Notes under the pieces: generated by a model | Told to the model about the DNA's origin: nothing | The model's database searches: none | What the model saw: only the letters and a program-made list of their open reading frames with translations | Assembly: GCA_016584305.1 (NCBI GenBank) | Contig: JACEEZ010019049.1 | Coordinates: 20,001-84,000, forward strand | DNA: 64,000 nucleotides | Source: Chionoecetes opilio | Lineage: Eukaryota; Arthropoda; Malacostraca; Decapoda; Majidae | Reading direction: 5' to 3' | Made by a program: the position numbers and the translations under genes | In this document: piece after piece, positions 22,100-33,317 of the stretch | Position numbering within the stretch: position 1 is the stretch's first letter | Layout: every line of letters starts with the position of its first letter

Positions 22100-22256
22100 T
22101 TTTGTCACTTTGGAAAAAAATGGCCATATTGTGGGGCAACCCATATGGGTCCCATCTATAGCCCATGGATTTCCCATCACCTTTACCTATGCCCACCTAG
22201 CCCACTATACCATGAAAAGTCAACATAGGCCCCATGTAAGTGTGCTGGCTGGGTAT
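22100..22256 (-). repeat. CCCATGTGGG-family repeat, reversed
   Basis: On the minus strand it begins CCCAGCCAGCACAC beside an AC tract and continues CATGGGGCCTATG, GTGGGCTAGGTGGGCAT and GGGACCCATATGGGTTG. It is a diverged copy of the family at 8341. Confidence 0.7.
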
Positions 22257-22433
22257 ACACACACACACAAAATACATACATTTTAAAAACACAGCACACA
22301 CACTCACACATGCACATACACACACACTATACAAACAAACATACAGATAACACACACACATAATACACAATGCACTCCCAACACACATACCACACACATA
22401 CATAAGACACACACACACACCACACACACCACA

Positions 22434-22488
<55 letters not shown>

Positions 22489-22675
22489 ATACACATACAC
22501 ACATACATACAAAACACATAAAGAACACACACACACATACATACATCACATGCACTCACACACACATACACACAAACATACATACAACCCACAACAACAA
22601 ACACAAACACACACACACACACACACACACGCACTCAAACATACACACACACATTTCAAAACACATACATTACAC
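22257..22675. repeat. (AC)n microsatellite
   Basis: 420 bp of imperfect AC/ATAC repeat. Cys/Val and His/Thr ORFs here are artefacts. Confidence 0.95.
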
Positions 22676-22684
22676 ACGAGGATG

Positions 22685-22800
22685 GACGAATATTCGCATT
22701 CGCATTCGCAATTGCGAATATTCGCATTTTTTTTTCAATATTCACATTCGCATTCGCATTCGCACTCCCACTTGTAGTGTTTGCGAAGATGCGAATATTT
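22685..22800. repeat. (GCATTC)n with GCGAATATTCGC palindromes
   Basis: Hexamer GCATTC repeats flanked by palindromic GCGAATATTCGC at about 22711-22722 and ending GATGCGAATATT. Possibly the tip of a DNA transposon. Confidence 0.7.
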
Positions 22801-23136
22801 TGCCCAAACAATAAACTTACAAAAAAGGAGAAACTAACAAGTGAACAATAATATTTAACAAGGCAAAACATATAATAAATTTTAGTTTAGCCGAGCATTA
22901 ATTACAAGAATGAGTGTGACGGGGCGTAGTGGCTAGCCAAGGCCATGGTTTCCTTGCACACTAACTCCATTCTCCAACCCTTCAAACAAGAGTAAAGCAG
23001 CCCTTCTCTCAAGGTCACTGTTAATGAACTCAACTCAGTGCTTGCCTCATGCTCTATAATAATTGGCATAGTAATTAATTGTGTAAGTAAGTAATTAAGC
23101 AGTTCTCTTTCACCCACGAGCACAATTCAACTTCTT
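22801..23136. other. unassigned sequence
   Basis: Nothing recognisable. Confidence 0.45.
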
Positions 23137-23348
23137 TGACCACACACACACAACACACATACTTACACACACACACACCATAACATACATACATGCACTC
23201 ACACACAGGTACCAAACACCACACATATCCATACATAGAAAACACACACACACACACTCACACTGCACCATACACACACACATACAAACACATTACATAT
23301 ACACACAAACATACATACACACATGCACTCACACACACATACACCAAC

Positions 23349-23394
<46 letters not shown>

Positions 23395-23430
23395 CAACAC
23401 ACACACACACACACACACATACACATACAG
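23137..23430. repeat. (AC)n microsatellite
   Basis: Imperfect AC/ATAC repeat ending in a short G run at 23431-23438. Confidence 0.95.
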
Positions 23431-23469
23431 GGGGGGGGACATAACATTACAAACACATACATACACCAC

Positions 23470-25403
23470 ACCACACATGCATTCTCTCTCAACAAACAAA
23501 CACACAGCACGCATTCTATCTCAAAACAAACAAAACACACACACGCATTCTCTCTCAACAACAAACACACACCATGCATCTCTCTCAAAACAACCCCCAA
23601 ACACACACACGCATTCTCTCTCAAACAAACAACAAACACACGCATTCTCTCTCAAGACAAACACACACCACACGCATTCCTCGTCTCAAAAAACAAAACA
23701 AAAACACACAAACGCAGTCTCTATTCTCAAACACACAAACACACACACACACACACACACAAACACGCATTCTCTTATCAAACACACCACACACGCATTC
23801 TCTCTCAACACTCACACACACAACACACACACACGCATTCTCTCCCTCTCAAACACAACACACGCATTCTCTCTTCAAACACACACACACACACACACAC
23901 ATGCATTTTCTCACTCTCAAAACACTCACACACACACGCATTTCTCTCTCTCAAACACTTACACACACACACACAACCATTCTCTCGTAAACAGAACACG
24001 CGCATTCTCTCTCTCAAAAACACACACCACAGACACATACGCATTCATCTCTCAAACCAACACACACACACATTCTCTTTCTCAAACACCACACACAACG
24101 GCAACATTTCTATCCAAACACACACACACGCATTCTCTCTCAAACAACACACCCCGCATTCTCTCTCAAACACCAACACACACGCATTCTCTTTAAAACA
24201 AACACACACACACACATTCTCTCTAAATACACACACACACACGCTTTCTCTCTCAAGCAACACCACACACAAGCATTCTCTCTCAAACACACAACCACAC
24301 GCATGTCTCTTCTCAAACAAACACACACACACGCATTCTCTCCAAACACACACACACACACACACGCGCATTCTCTCTCTCAAACACACACACACGCATT
24401 CACCTCAAACACAAACAACGCATTCTCTCTAAAAAAACACAAACACCACTAACACCACACACACACGCACCTTTCTCTCAAACACACACACCACACACGC
24501 ATTCTCTCTCAAAAACACACATACGCATTCTCTCTCAAACACACACACACCCACCACACGCATTCTCTCTCAAACACACACACACACGCATTCTCTCTAA
24601 AAAACACACACACACACACACGCATTCTCTCTACAAACACACACACACACGCATTCTCTCTCAAACACACACACACAACACCGCATCCTCTCTCAAAAAC
24701 ACACCACACACCACGCATTCTCTCTCAAACACACACACACGCATTCTCTCTCTCAAACACACCACACACGCATTCCTCTCAAACAACACACACACACACC
24801 ACACACACACACACGACATTCTCTCTCTCAAACACACACACACGCATTTTCCTCTCTCAAACACCAACACACAAATTCTCTATCAAAAACACACCACACA
24901 CACGCATTCTCATTCTAAAACACACCACACACACCCCCCCCCCCCCCACACACGCATTCTCTCTCCTCAAACACACACACCACAGCAAACACGCATTCTC
25001 CTCTCAAACACACACACACGCTTCTCTCAAACACACACACAAACACACATTCCTCTCAAACACACACACACACGCATTCTCTCTCTCAAAACCCACACAC
25101 ACACAACACACACACACACACACACACACAAATTCTCTTCAAACACACACAGCATCTCATCTCTCAACAACACACACACACGCATTATCCTCTCAAACAC
25201 ACACACATACGCCAGTCTCTCTCTCAAACACACACACGCACAACATCTCTCTCAAACACCACACACACACAACACGCATTCTCTCTCTCAAACACACACA
25301 CACGCATCTATCTCCAAACACACACACACCACACACCACGCCGCATTCTCTCTCCAAACACACACACGCATTCTCTCTGACAAACACACACACACACGCA
25401 TTC
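23470..25403. repeat. 1.9-kb array of (AC)n-CGCATTCTCTCTCAAA units
   Basis: About 60 copies of a constant core, CGCATTCTCTCTCAAA, separated by AC runs of 8-24 bp, so the period drifts between roughly 25 and 40 bp. Long His/Thr/Ser-rich ORFs across it (for example 23323-24432) follow from the repeat and are not proteins. Confidence 0.95.
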
Positions 25404-25759
25404 TCGGTGGCTAATGTCTCTCAGGCCGGATTGACCAATCAGAAACGCTGGGATGAGCTGTGACTCATAGGGGAGGAGACAAAGTACCCGTGTAATTGCA
25501 GTAAGCGTCCGTGAGGCGACCAATTTAAAATAGGGCCATACCTAACTGAGATTAGTTTCAGTGGCTCCATATCCAAAATGATTGCATATGCATGTTCTAA
25601 CTTTGTTCCAAGTACGGTTGTTATTACTAAAAAATGCAGGGTTTGGTATATATTGTGCACATATCCGCTGGACTATTAAGGTTAGGTTAGGTTTCATTAA
25701 AACCTATAAGGTTAGGTTAAGTTTCATTTTTTTAATTTTTTTTTTTTTTTTTTTTTTTT
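25404..25759. other. single-copy-looking sequence, TTAGG tract and poly(T)
   Basis: 25404-25670 is unassigned. 25678-25730 contains GGTTAGGTTAGG and GGTTAGGTTAAG, matching the arthropod TTAGG telomere motif. A T run at 25738-25759 directly precedes the LINE. Confidence 0.6.
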
Positions 25760-25927
25760 TGCGCAAAATAAAACTATCTCCATTAGAACAAGCACCTATT
25801 GTAGGCCAAGAAAAAATAGTCGGTGTCTCTGAAAACGACCGCGAAACTCTCGTCCAGTATGCATTTAATATAGGCGGCCTGATTCAACTGGCGGCCCGAA
25901 TCAACTGTATCCGTAGGGGAAAGAAAC

Positions 25928-26560
25928 ATGGTAGACAGAATGAAAGCTTTGGAGCAAGAAAATGAAAAACTACATGTCCAGATGAGTTGCTTGGAAGATA
26001 AATGGAAGGAACTAAGAGAAGACATGGTTAAGGAAACTAAAGAAATAGTGAAGACAGAAATCCTTAAGGAGATGAAGGAGGAGATAATTCTGGTAGTAAG
26101 AGAAGAAGACAATAAAAGACAAAGAGCAGCAAGCTTGGTAATGTATAGTGTGAACGAGGCGAAGGAGATACACTAGAGAAGAGAAGATCAGGATAGCGAG
26201 TTTTGTCGAAGCAATCATCAAGGAAGGTGTTGGAGTACAATTAAAAGGATACAAAGCAGAAGTGGTAAGGTTGGGATTGACAGAAGAGGTGAAGGACAGA
26301 GGAAGACCAAGACCCTTATTGAGTGAAACTAAAGGTGCAAACGGTTCAAGTGGGAAATAAGTAAAGAACGCAAGTAAATTAGAAACGCACGATTGGAGGT
26401 ATTTAGAAAGGTATTATTGCACCAGATCTAACAAAAGCACAGAGAGAGAAAGACCAAGAACTCAGAGAGGAGATGAAGAGAAGAAAGGATGCCGGAGAAA
26501 CTGGATTGTATATTAAGAAGGAAGCAATATGTAAAAGAAATTTTTAAGAAGTAAGACAGG
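25928..26560 (+). pseudogene. LINE ORF1 (coiled-coil nucleic-acid chaperone), frameshifted
   Basis: From ATG 25928 the frame reads MVDRMKALEQENEKLHVQM and a strongly charged heptad-like helix to about residue 78. It then shifts frame near 26165. Out-of-frame continuations include FVEAIIKEGVG, VVRLGLTEEVKD, RGRPRPLL and DLTKAQREKDQEL. The 'RLG......RPRPLL' block followed by a 'D.....R....L..E...RR' helix is the usual layout of LINE ORF1 proteins with an RRM-like core, which bind the element RNA. At least two further frameshifts break it before 26560, so no functional ORF1 remains here. Confidence 0.75.
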
Positions 26561-26645
26561 AGAAGAGATAAGAAAATTTAAAGAAGACAAAAAGAATAAA
26601 GAGACAAAAATTAAATATTATATAAAAATAAAATGCTTAAATATA

Positions 26646-27727
26646 CAAGGACTAACAAATGTGAAGATATCCGAGGTAGAAAATCTTATAGATAAGAACA
26701 CAATACTGTGCCTTACTGAGACTCAGCTAAAGGTAGATAAAATAAGAATTTCAGATCATTTAAGGTATTTTAGTAGTATGAGAGATGAAAAGGAGAAAAA
26801 AGGAGGAGGTCTAATGATTCTAACAAGAGAAGAGGATGACATAGAAATTATAAGAAGTGAAAGCAAAAATAAAGATATACTACACACAATATGTACAGTG
26901 AAAGGGTATAGTTTCCATTTGTTTATAGTATATTTTCAGAGTAATAATAAAGAAGATAAAAAGAAGAGATTGAGTATGAAACGGGAGATGGAGAAACTAA
27001 TGAAGGAAAAGGAAGACGAAAGACTTATGGTTATTGGAGACTTTAATAGTCATGTGGGATTCTTGGGATCACAGAAGTTAGATGAAGGAGGAAATATGGT
27101 GATCAACTGGATGGAAGAGTTTGGACTAATACTACTTAACAATGATATAAAGTGTAAAGGAACATATACCTGGGAAAGTGGAGGAAAAATGAGCGTAATA
27201 GATTATGCAATGGTGAACGAAAAGCTATATGAGAAATATGTTGATATGGAAATAGATGAAGAAAAAGGAAGAACTGATATATCTGATCATAACATGTTAC
27301 AAGTACAACTGATCGGAGAAGAGGAGAGAGAAAAGCTGGGAGAGAAGAGAAGAGTGGAATACTATAAGAAAGATGAAGAATCCTTATCGATATTTGTAAG
27401 GGAAGTAGAAAAGAGATTCTTAGAAGAACAGAACATGAATATAGAAAAGTTAGAAGCAATTATGAAAGAAATTGCTGAGGAAAATTTGAAAGGAGTGTAT
27501 ACAAGAAAGGAGAGACTAAATAAGGAAGATAAGAAGCCACCATGGATTACAGAAGAAATAAAGAGGGAAATCAAGAACAGGAAGGCACTAAACAGACAGA
27601 GGAGGAACACTGCTGAGGCAAACAGCAAGGAGATGTTATGGGAGATGTATCAAGGAAAAAAGAAACAAGTAAAAAAGTTAATAAAGGATGAAATGTTCAA
27701 ACATGAAGAGAGGACAACACGGAAAAT
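26646..27727 (+). CDS. LINE ORF2, endonuclease part
   Basis: An open frame of about 360 residues before the first insertion. APE-type endonuclease motifs occur in order: LNIQGLTN at the start, LTETQLK (catalytic Glu), GDFNSHVG (Asp/Asn pair), SVIDYAMV and ISDHNMLQV (Ser-Asp-His). The domain nicks target DNA for target-primed reverse transcription. A lysine- and glutamate-rich linker (PPWITEEIKREIKNRKAL) follows. The frame is then cut by the foldback element at 27728; the residues read beyond that point (to 27914) belong to the insertion. The part upstream of 26661 is in frame without an ATG, so the true start may be earlier. Confidence 0.9.
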
Positions 27728-28394
27728 GGACCCTACCCATAACTACGTCACGGTTTGTTTACATCGGTGCATTGTGGGGATAAGTCGGGTTCGCCGCGGG
27801 TGGACCTACGAAGGGAAAACTACGGCGATGGAAGAATTTATAGAGTTATTTTGCACGAAATTGATATTCCAGGTGCTATATTACTGTGCTCTGTTCTCGC
27901 TGACAACACTATAGAGAAGACCTGAGGTAATGGCTGATGTGCAGAGGCTTCTAAACCAAGAAAACAGAGTCATAACAGAGCCTCGTCAAAAGGTAAGCAA
28001 CTGGTAGGTACGTAATGTGTCCCTACCACTTGCTTACTTCTTAATGAGACTCTGCTGTGACTGTTTTCCTGGTTTAGAAGCCTTTGCACATCAGCCATCA
28101 CCTCAAGTCTTCTCTATATTGTCAGCGAGCACGGAAATATAGCACCTGGAATATCAATTTTGCCCAAAACTACTCGAAATTTTTTCATCGTCGTAGTCTT
28201 CTCTTTGTAGGTTGTACATATTTTTATTCATGGTTATGATAGTATTAAAATACCTTATTAATTGAGTTCCTTTTGTTGTCTTTCCTCATAATAAGTAGTG
28301 GTGCATCATGGTTTAAGTATTACTTGACGAGCCAATGAATACTCTTGAGTCTATACCAACATCACCAACCTTTGCTTTGATTTATCTTATTACT

Positions 28395-28680
28395 CCATCG
28401 GTATCCGGTCATTTCGCCCACATGCCATTTCGCCACACCATGGAGTCATTTCGCCCACAGGTCAATTCGCCCACACTATGGAGTCATTTTGCCCACACTA
28501 TGGAGTCATTTCGCCCACACTATGGAGTCATTTCGCCCACACTATGGAGTCTAGGAGCTAGGAGGTTAGGTTAGATTTGTTTAGGTTAGGTTAGGGTAGG
28601 TTAGATTTGGGTTGTTTAGGTTAGATTTGGTTAGGTTAGGTTAGATTTGGTTAGGTTAGGATAGGTTAGATTTGGCACGG
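28395..28680. repeat. TTTCGCCCACACTATGGAGTCA array and TTAGG tract, left
   Basis: Five or six 22-bp units built on TTTCGCCCAC-ACTATGGAGTCA (to 28560), then GGTTAGGTTAG alternating with GATTTGG (to 28680). A further block of CAATTCGCCCACATGTAAGAG units lies at 28895-29025. Confidence 0.9.
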
Positions 28681-29289
28681 ATGGGTAATGGCACCGTGGT
28701 TATGCAACTTGTTTATGGATGGAGTAATAAGATAAATCAAAGCAAAATCTAACCTAACCATTACCGTCGGCGAGTTTTCCCGATTTGTGTAGGGATAAAA
28801 ATATCGGTAGACGACAGTACCAGGTAAAATGAGGCAAGGATGGGTAATGTCACCGTGGTTATGCAACTTGTTTATGGATGGAGTGGTTACCGGTCATTTC
28901 GCCCACACGTCAATTCGCCCACAAGACATTTCGCCCACATGTAAGAGTCAATTCGCCCACATGTAAGAGTCAATTCGCCCACATGTAAGAGTCAATTCGC
29001 CCACTCTAAAGTCAATTCGCCCACACGATCCATGTCACGGAGTCATGTAACTATATCTTCCTCTGGCAGAAATGAAATGAACTACCAGTAACCTTGGGCG
29101 GAAAGACGGTAAATTTCTTGTGTTTGCCCATACTCTCCCACTTCCCCCAAACAAGTTTGGGGACTTGTGGGAATGCGGGATTTTCGGATGGGGAACAAAT
29201 TATGCATTGGAAACACTTAATTAAAGAGTTGTGTAGGGGGGGTAAAATTCCCTAGATCTAGGGTAATTTCCTTATATCTAGAGAAAATT

Positions 29290-29795
29290 GCCTAACCAAA
29301 ATAAACCTAGCCAAACCAAAATTAACCTACCCTAGCAAGGGGGCTTGATCCACCGATAACCTAACCTAACTAAATCTAACCTATCCTAACCTTACCAAAT
29401 CTAACCTAAACTACCCAAATCTAACCTACCCTAACCTAACCTAAACAAATCTATCCTAACCTCCTAGCTTTAGCAAGGGGGGTTGGTGGTTATCGACACA
29501 CTAAACAAATATAACCTAACCTCCTAGTTCCTAGACTCCATAGTGTGGGCGAAATGATTCCATAGTGTGGGCGAAATGACTCCGTGGTGTGGCGAAATGA
29601 CTCCATAGTGTGGGCGAAATGATTCCATAGTGTGGGCGAAATGACTCCGTGGTGTGGCGAAATGACTCCATAGTGTGGGCGAAATGACTCCATAGTGTGG
29701 GCAAAAGGACTCCATAGTGTGGGCGAATTGACCTGTGGGCGAAATGACTCCATGGTGTGGCGAAATGGCATGTGGGCGAAATGACCGGATACCGA
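29290..29795. repeat. mirrored CCTAA tract and GGGCGAAATGACTCCATAG array, right
   Basis: Inverted counterpart of 28395-28680: CTAACCTAACC tracts at 29290-29530, then about eleven 22-bp GGGCGAAATGACTCCATAG units at 29525-29795. Confidence 0.9.
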
Positions 29796-30458
29796 TGGAG
29801 TAATAAGATAAATCAAAGCAAAGGTTGGTGATGTTGGTATAGACTCAAGAGTATTCATTGGCTCGTCAAGTAACACTTAAACCATGATGTACCACTACTT
29901 ATTATGAGGAAAGACAACAAAAGGAACTCAATTAATAAGGTATTTTAATACTATCATAACCATGAATATATACAACCTACAAAGAGAAGACTACGACGAT
30001 GAAAAAATTTCGAGTTGTTTTGGGCAAAATTGATATTCCAGGTGGTATATTTCTGTGCTCGCTGACAACATAGAGAAGACCTGAGGTGATGGTTGATGTG
30101 CATAGGCTTCTAAACCAGGAAAACAGTCACAGCAGAGTCTCATTAAGAAGTAAGCAAGTGGTAGGGACACATTACGTACCTACCAGTTGCTTACCTTTTG
30201 ACGAGGCTCTGTTATGACTCTGTTTCTTGGTTTAGAAGCCTCTGCACATCAGCCATTACCTCAGTTCTTCTCTATAGTGTTCTCAGCGAGAACAGAGCAC
30301 AGTAATATAGCACCTGGAATATCAATTTCGCGCAAAATAATTCTAAATTCTTCCATCGCCGTAGTTTTCCCTTCGTAGGTCCACCCGCGGCGACCCCGAC
30401 TTATCCCCACAATGCACCGATGTAAACAAACCGTGACGTAGTTATGTCTGGGGCCCAT

Positions 30459-31302
30459 TAGAAAGAACAGGAATCCAGGGAGTAAACTCTTGGAGAACAT
30501 AAACAAATTAAAGGGAAAGGAAATAAACAAGACAGAAGATATAGAGGTATACAAGGAAGGCAAAAGACTACCACCACAGGAGGCGGAAGAGGAAAACATT
30601 CGATACTGGGAGAGTATATATAAACAAAATGAAAACAGATTACAGATGATCTGGAATGGAGAAGAAAGGGAAAGGTATGAAAGACTAATGGAGGAAGAGG
30701 AAGATGACGTACAGGACATACTGAGAGAACACATGGATATGGCATACACAGTAAAAAGCAATTGTAAAAAAATGAAATTAACGGAAATATGTGAAGAGGA
30801 TATAGTTAAGCATATAAAAAACATAAAAAATGGTAAAGCAGCAGGACCTGACAAGATCATACCAGAGCTAGTAAAAGCATTGAGTAACAGCAAGATTTGT
30901 AGAGACAACTTAAAGAAATGTTTTAATAAAATACTAAATAGTGGGAAAATACCAGAAAGTTGGAAAGAATCAAATACAGTATTGATCCCAAAGAAGAGTA
31001 AACCAGAAGTGAACGATTTAAGACCCATAGCTCTGACAAACCAAATGTATAAGCTGTTTATGAAAATTTTGAAAGAAAAGCTGGAAGAACACATAAAGCT
31101 TAATGGAGAGGACAAAGAAGAGCAAGCAGGATTTACAAAGGGAAGGAGACTGGAGGACAACCTATATTTACTACAACACTGCATCAACAACGCATACAAA
31201 CACAAAACACAGTTATTTGTGGCAGCGATTGACTTCAGAAGGCCTATGATTCAGTGAAACGAGGAAGTTAATCGCTCATTAATGAAATATAAAATTGACA
31301 GC
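30459..31302 (+). CDS. LINE ORF2, RT fingers and palm
   Basis: Resumes the LINE frame after the foldback element. Reverse-transcriptase blocks are visible in order: KNGKAAGPDKIIPELVKAL (block 0), NTVLIPKKSKPEVNDLRPIA (block 1), EEQAGFTKGRRLEDNLYLL (block 2), then FVAAIDF with the catalytic Asp of motif A. One base is missing just after IDF: the frame ends at 31257, but KAYDSVKRG can be read one frame over (31234-31262). A scaffold gap follows. The enzyme copies the LINE RNA into the nicked target. The gene is non-functional because of the frameshift and the insertions. Confidence 0.88.
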
Positions 31303-31327
31303 NNNNNNNNNNNNNNNNNNNNNNNNN
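31303..31327. other. assembly gap (25 N)
   Basis: Twenty-five consecutive N bases within LINE ORF2. Confidence 0.99.
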
Positions 31328-32297
31328 AGGATAATTAGAATTGTGTGAAAAAATATATATGAAAAAAGATAAAACAAAAATCAAGATAAGGAAGGATAAA
31401 GAAATAGAGATAGAAATAAGTAGTGGCAATTAGACAAGGCTGTACAGGATAAAACAGCACTTTTCAAAATTACTAACCTACATGATCCAACCAAGAGAGA
31501 AAGTGGAAGAAAGGAAAATGGAGTAGGATACAAAGAGAAAGAAATAATAAGACTAAATTACCCTATTTTTTGCTGATGATGGACTACAACTATCAGAGTC
31601 GTTGGAAGACAGGCCAGAGAAACCTGACAGCATTGATGTGGAGGCAAATTAGTGAAGGGGAATAAGCTGGAGCTAAATAGGAGAAAAGTAACTTCATTAC
31701 TGTGTAACGTTTTTAAAAAGAAGAAATAACGAATAGAAAGGCGTGCATTGTAGTGGACCAAAATAAAGTACTGGGAGTAGGAAAAGAAAAAGAAGAAAAA
31801 AAATAAAAAATAAACAACAACAAGAACGTTCAAGAAACATAGAAAAACTGCATTAACAAGGCAAGGAAAAATAGCAAACATGACGTTAGATAATATGAAG
31901 AGCTTCAAAGACTAAATGGGTTGGAAGAAAAAACCTATTGGAAGTTAAGCATTACCATTTATATTACATGGAGCAGGAGTAAAAATCACAAACAAATAGG
32001 GGAGCAGGAGATGGAAAAAAATTACAACGAATAGAAAATCACAGGGCACAGGGACAATTCGGGAAGGCAAGAGGACTATGCAACCCACTGGCAGGCATTG
32101 GAGAGGGGGAAATAGGGACATCTCTGTTCAAGACAAGACTCATGAAGGCAAGGTTGGGATATATGTCAAATGGAGTGGCATGAAGGAAGAAATAATAATG
32201 AATAAGGAAGAGTAATGGAGGAGAAGAAGATGATCAAAAAGATAAATGGATGAAAAAATTGCAAGTCATTATGAGGAAATTGGAAGTAGTCTTGAGG
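31328..32297 (+). pseudogene. LINE ORF2, RT palm and thumb, frame-broken
   Basis: Several frames in turn carry the remaining RT motifs. RQGCTG near 31431 is motif B (usually RQGCP). FADDGLQLSESL near 31567 is motif C with both catalytic aspartates. LPFILHGAGVKI near 31950 is thumb-like. At the end ASHYEEIGSSLEE runs up to the second insertion at 32302. There are at least four frameshifts or stops in about 950 bp, far more than in 26646-27727, so this stretch is either more decayed or more poorly assembled next to the gap. Confidence 0.8.
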
Positions 32298-32483
32298 AAT
32301 TCGAGGTATCAATGTAGCAGTTCACCCACTTCTCGCCAGGTGTGGCCATAGTGTCGTTCTCTCAGAAAAGAAATAAATGAGGACAAGGTCCCTTTTAAAG
32401 TAATCAGTTAGCTTTTATTGTTTGTTTATCAGCTGATGCTGTACTTCAATGAATTTTTAGTTATCCAATGTATATCATAATAT

Positions 32484-32645
32484 AATAAATCAATCATTGG
32501 GGATTACGCGGGGGGTGCGCGTCCCGCCTCGCCCACCACTACCCCCGACCGCCAATCCCGGGGGTCACCAACGCGCGGATTCCATGCAGCTCCTTCCCCC
32601 CCGTTCCCATACAAGCAGCTCTCGACCAAGCTCGCGGACCAAATC
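32484..32645 (-). mobile_element. reversed 3' tail of the ATTGATTG LINE, nested
   Basis: On the minus strand it matches the end of the LINE at 50240: GACCCCCGGGATTGG, GGGCGAGGCGGGACGCG and CCCAATGATTGATTTATTA. Nested inside the TIR element, which itself sits inside another LINE: three levels. Confidence 0.8.
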
Positions 32646-32756
32646 ATAATATGCATTACTCTAATATTAATAAACGAATTTCATTCGTTGTAGTGGGAAA
32701 AACTAAAAAAATTATAAGGACATTTTAACAAATACCACTTTAGGAGGTACTGTAAG

Positions 32757-32781
32757 AGAGAGAGGAGAGGAGAGAGAGAGA

Positions 32782-32814
<33 letters not shown>

Positions 32815-32870
32815 GATGAGAGAGAGAGAGGGAGAGAGAGAGAGAGGAGGAGAGGAAGAGGAGGAGAGAA
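32757..32870. repeat. (AG)n microsatellite
   Basis: Imperfect AG repeat inside the TIR element. Confidence 0.93.
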
Positions 32871-33169
32871 GTATGTCGACAATAATGACACAACTTGGCA
32901 ACCTAATTTTAAGAGGAAAACATGTGGTGTGGTTGTCATGGTAACGAGCAGCGTACTGCGGGTAGATATTGTACGGCTGATCATTTAATTAAAAGATTAT
33001 ATATATATTACCCAACATACATAAAAAGAAAGAGAAAAATGCACTGGTTAAATGTATAGAGACAAATTTTCTTGTATTGAGAGATTTAAAGTTGTCCACA
33101 TATTTTTGAGACGACACTATGGCCACCTGGCGAGAAGTGAAGTGAACTGCTAACATGATACCTCGAATT

Positions 33170-33317
33170 GGGAAGAATGAAAAGAGAGAAATTTAATAAG
33201 AAGATAGAGGCATGGGATACAAAGCAGTGGAAGGAAGAAATAGAGAGAAAATCAAGCCTGGTTATATATAGAGAATATAAGAAACAAATGGGAGGAATGG
33301 AAAAAATGTATGATAAT
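33170..33317 (+). CDS. LINE ORF2, post-RT linker
   Basis: A short open stretch between the second and third insertions: LGRMKREKFNKKIEAW, then WKEEIERKSSLVIYREYKK, then MYDN. It continues in frame from 32297 and into 35879 when the inserts are ignored. This helical segment normally lies between the RT thumb and the C-terminal zinc knuckle in these LINEs. Confidence 0.82.

Larger units (their letters stand above)
27728..30456. mobile_element. 2.7-kb non-coding foldback element inserted in LINE ORF2
   Basis: Ends GGACCCTACCCATAACTACG and, inverted, GGGCCCCAGACATAACTACG, with about 110 bp of near-identical terminal repeat. It is flanked by AT at 27726-27727 and 30457-30458. Removing the element plus one AT joins ORF2 in frame. 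Inside each end lies a separate 330-bp palindrome (27845-28175 and 30020-30340). Further in, TTTCGCCCAC arrays (28395-28560 and 29525-29795) and TTAGG-type tracts (28562-28680 and 29290-29530) also face each other in inverted order. No transposase is present; it is non-autonomous. The 2-bp AT duplication does not by itself name the superfamily. Confidence 0.85.
32302..33165. mobile_element. 864-bp TIR element inserted in LINE ORF2 (AATT duplication)
   Basis: Left end CGAGGTATCAATGTAGCAGT, then TTCTCGCCAGGTG and GGCCATAGTGTCGT; the right end is its inverse, finishing TGATACCTCG. It is flanked by AATT at 32298-32301 and 33166-33169. Removing it and one AATT joins SLEE to LGRMKREK in frame. Terminal repeats are about 60 bp. 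It carries no ORF, but hosts a reversed LINE 3' tail (32484-32645) and (AG)n (32757-32870). Confidence 0.85.

Noticed and set aside
22685..22800. Functional POU or BEN binding-site array
   Set aside because: The GCATTC hexamers are simple tandem repeats; no regulatory context is visible.
23323..24432. 369-residue His/Thr/Ser-rich open frame and similar long frames at 965-1495, 4337-4924, 10561-11025, 17406-17756 and 44629-45180
   Set aside because: They lie wholly in microsatellite or minisatellite DNA; the residue pattern follows the repeat unit and there are open frames on both strands.
23470..25403. CRISPR-like array (constant core with variable spacers)
   Set aside because: The spacers are all AC runs of varying length, not unique sequences; the core is short; there are no cas genes and the genome is eukaryotic.
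28335..28574. 79-residue protein beginning MNTLESIPTSPTF (and its mirror at 29490-29876)
   Set aside because: Both come from the TTTCGCCCAC array inside the foldback element, and they are the same sequence read from opposite arms.
30261..31205. 314-codon minus-strand frame
   Set aside because: It is the antisense of LINE ORF2 RT; the plus frame carries all RT motifs.
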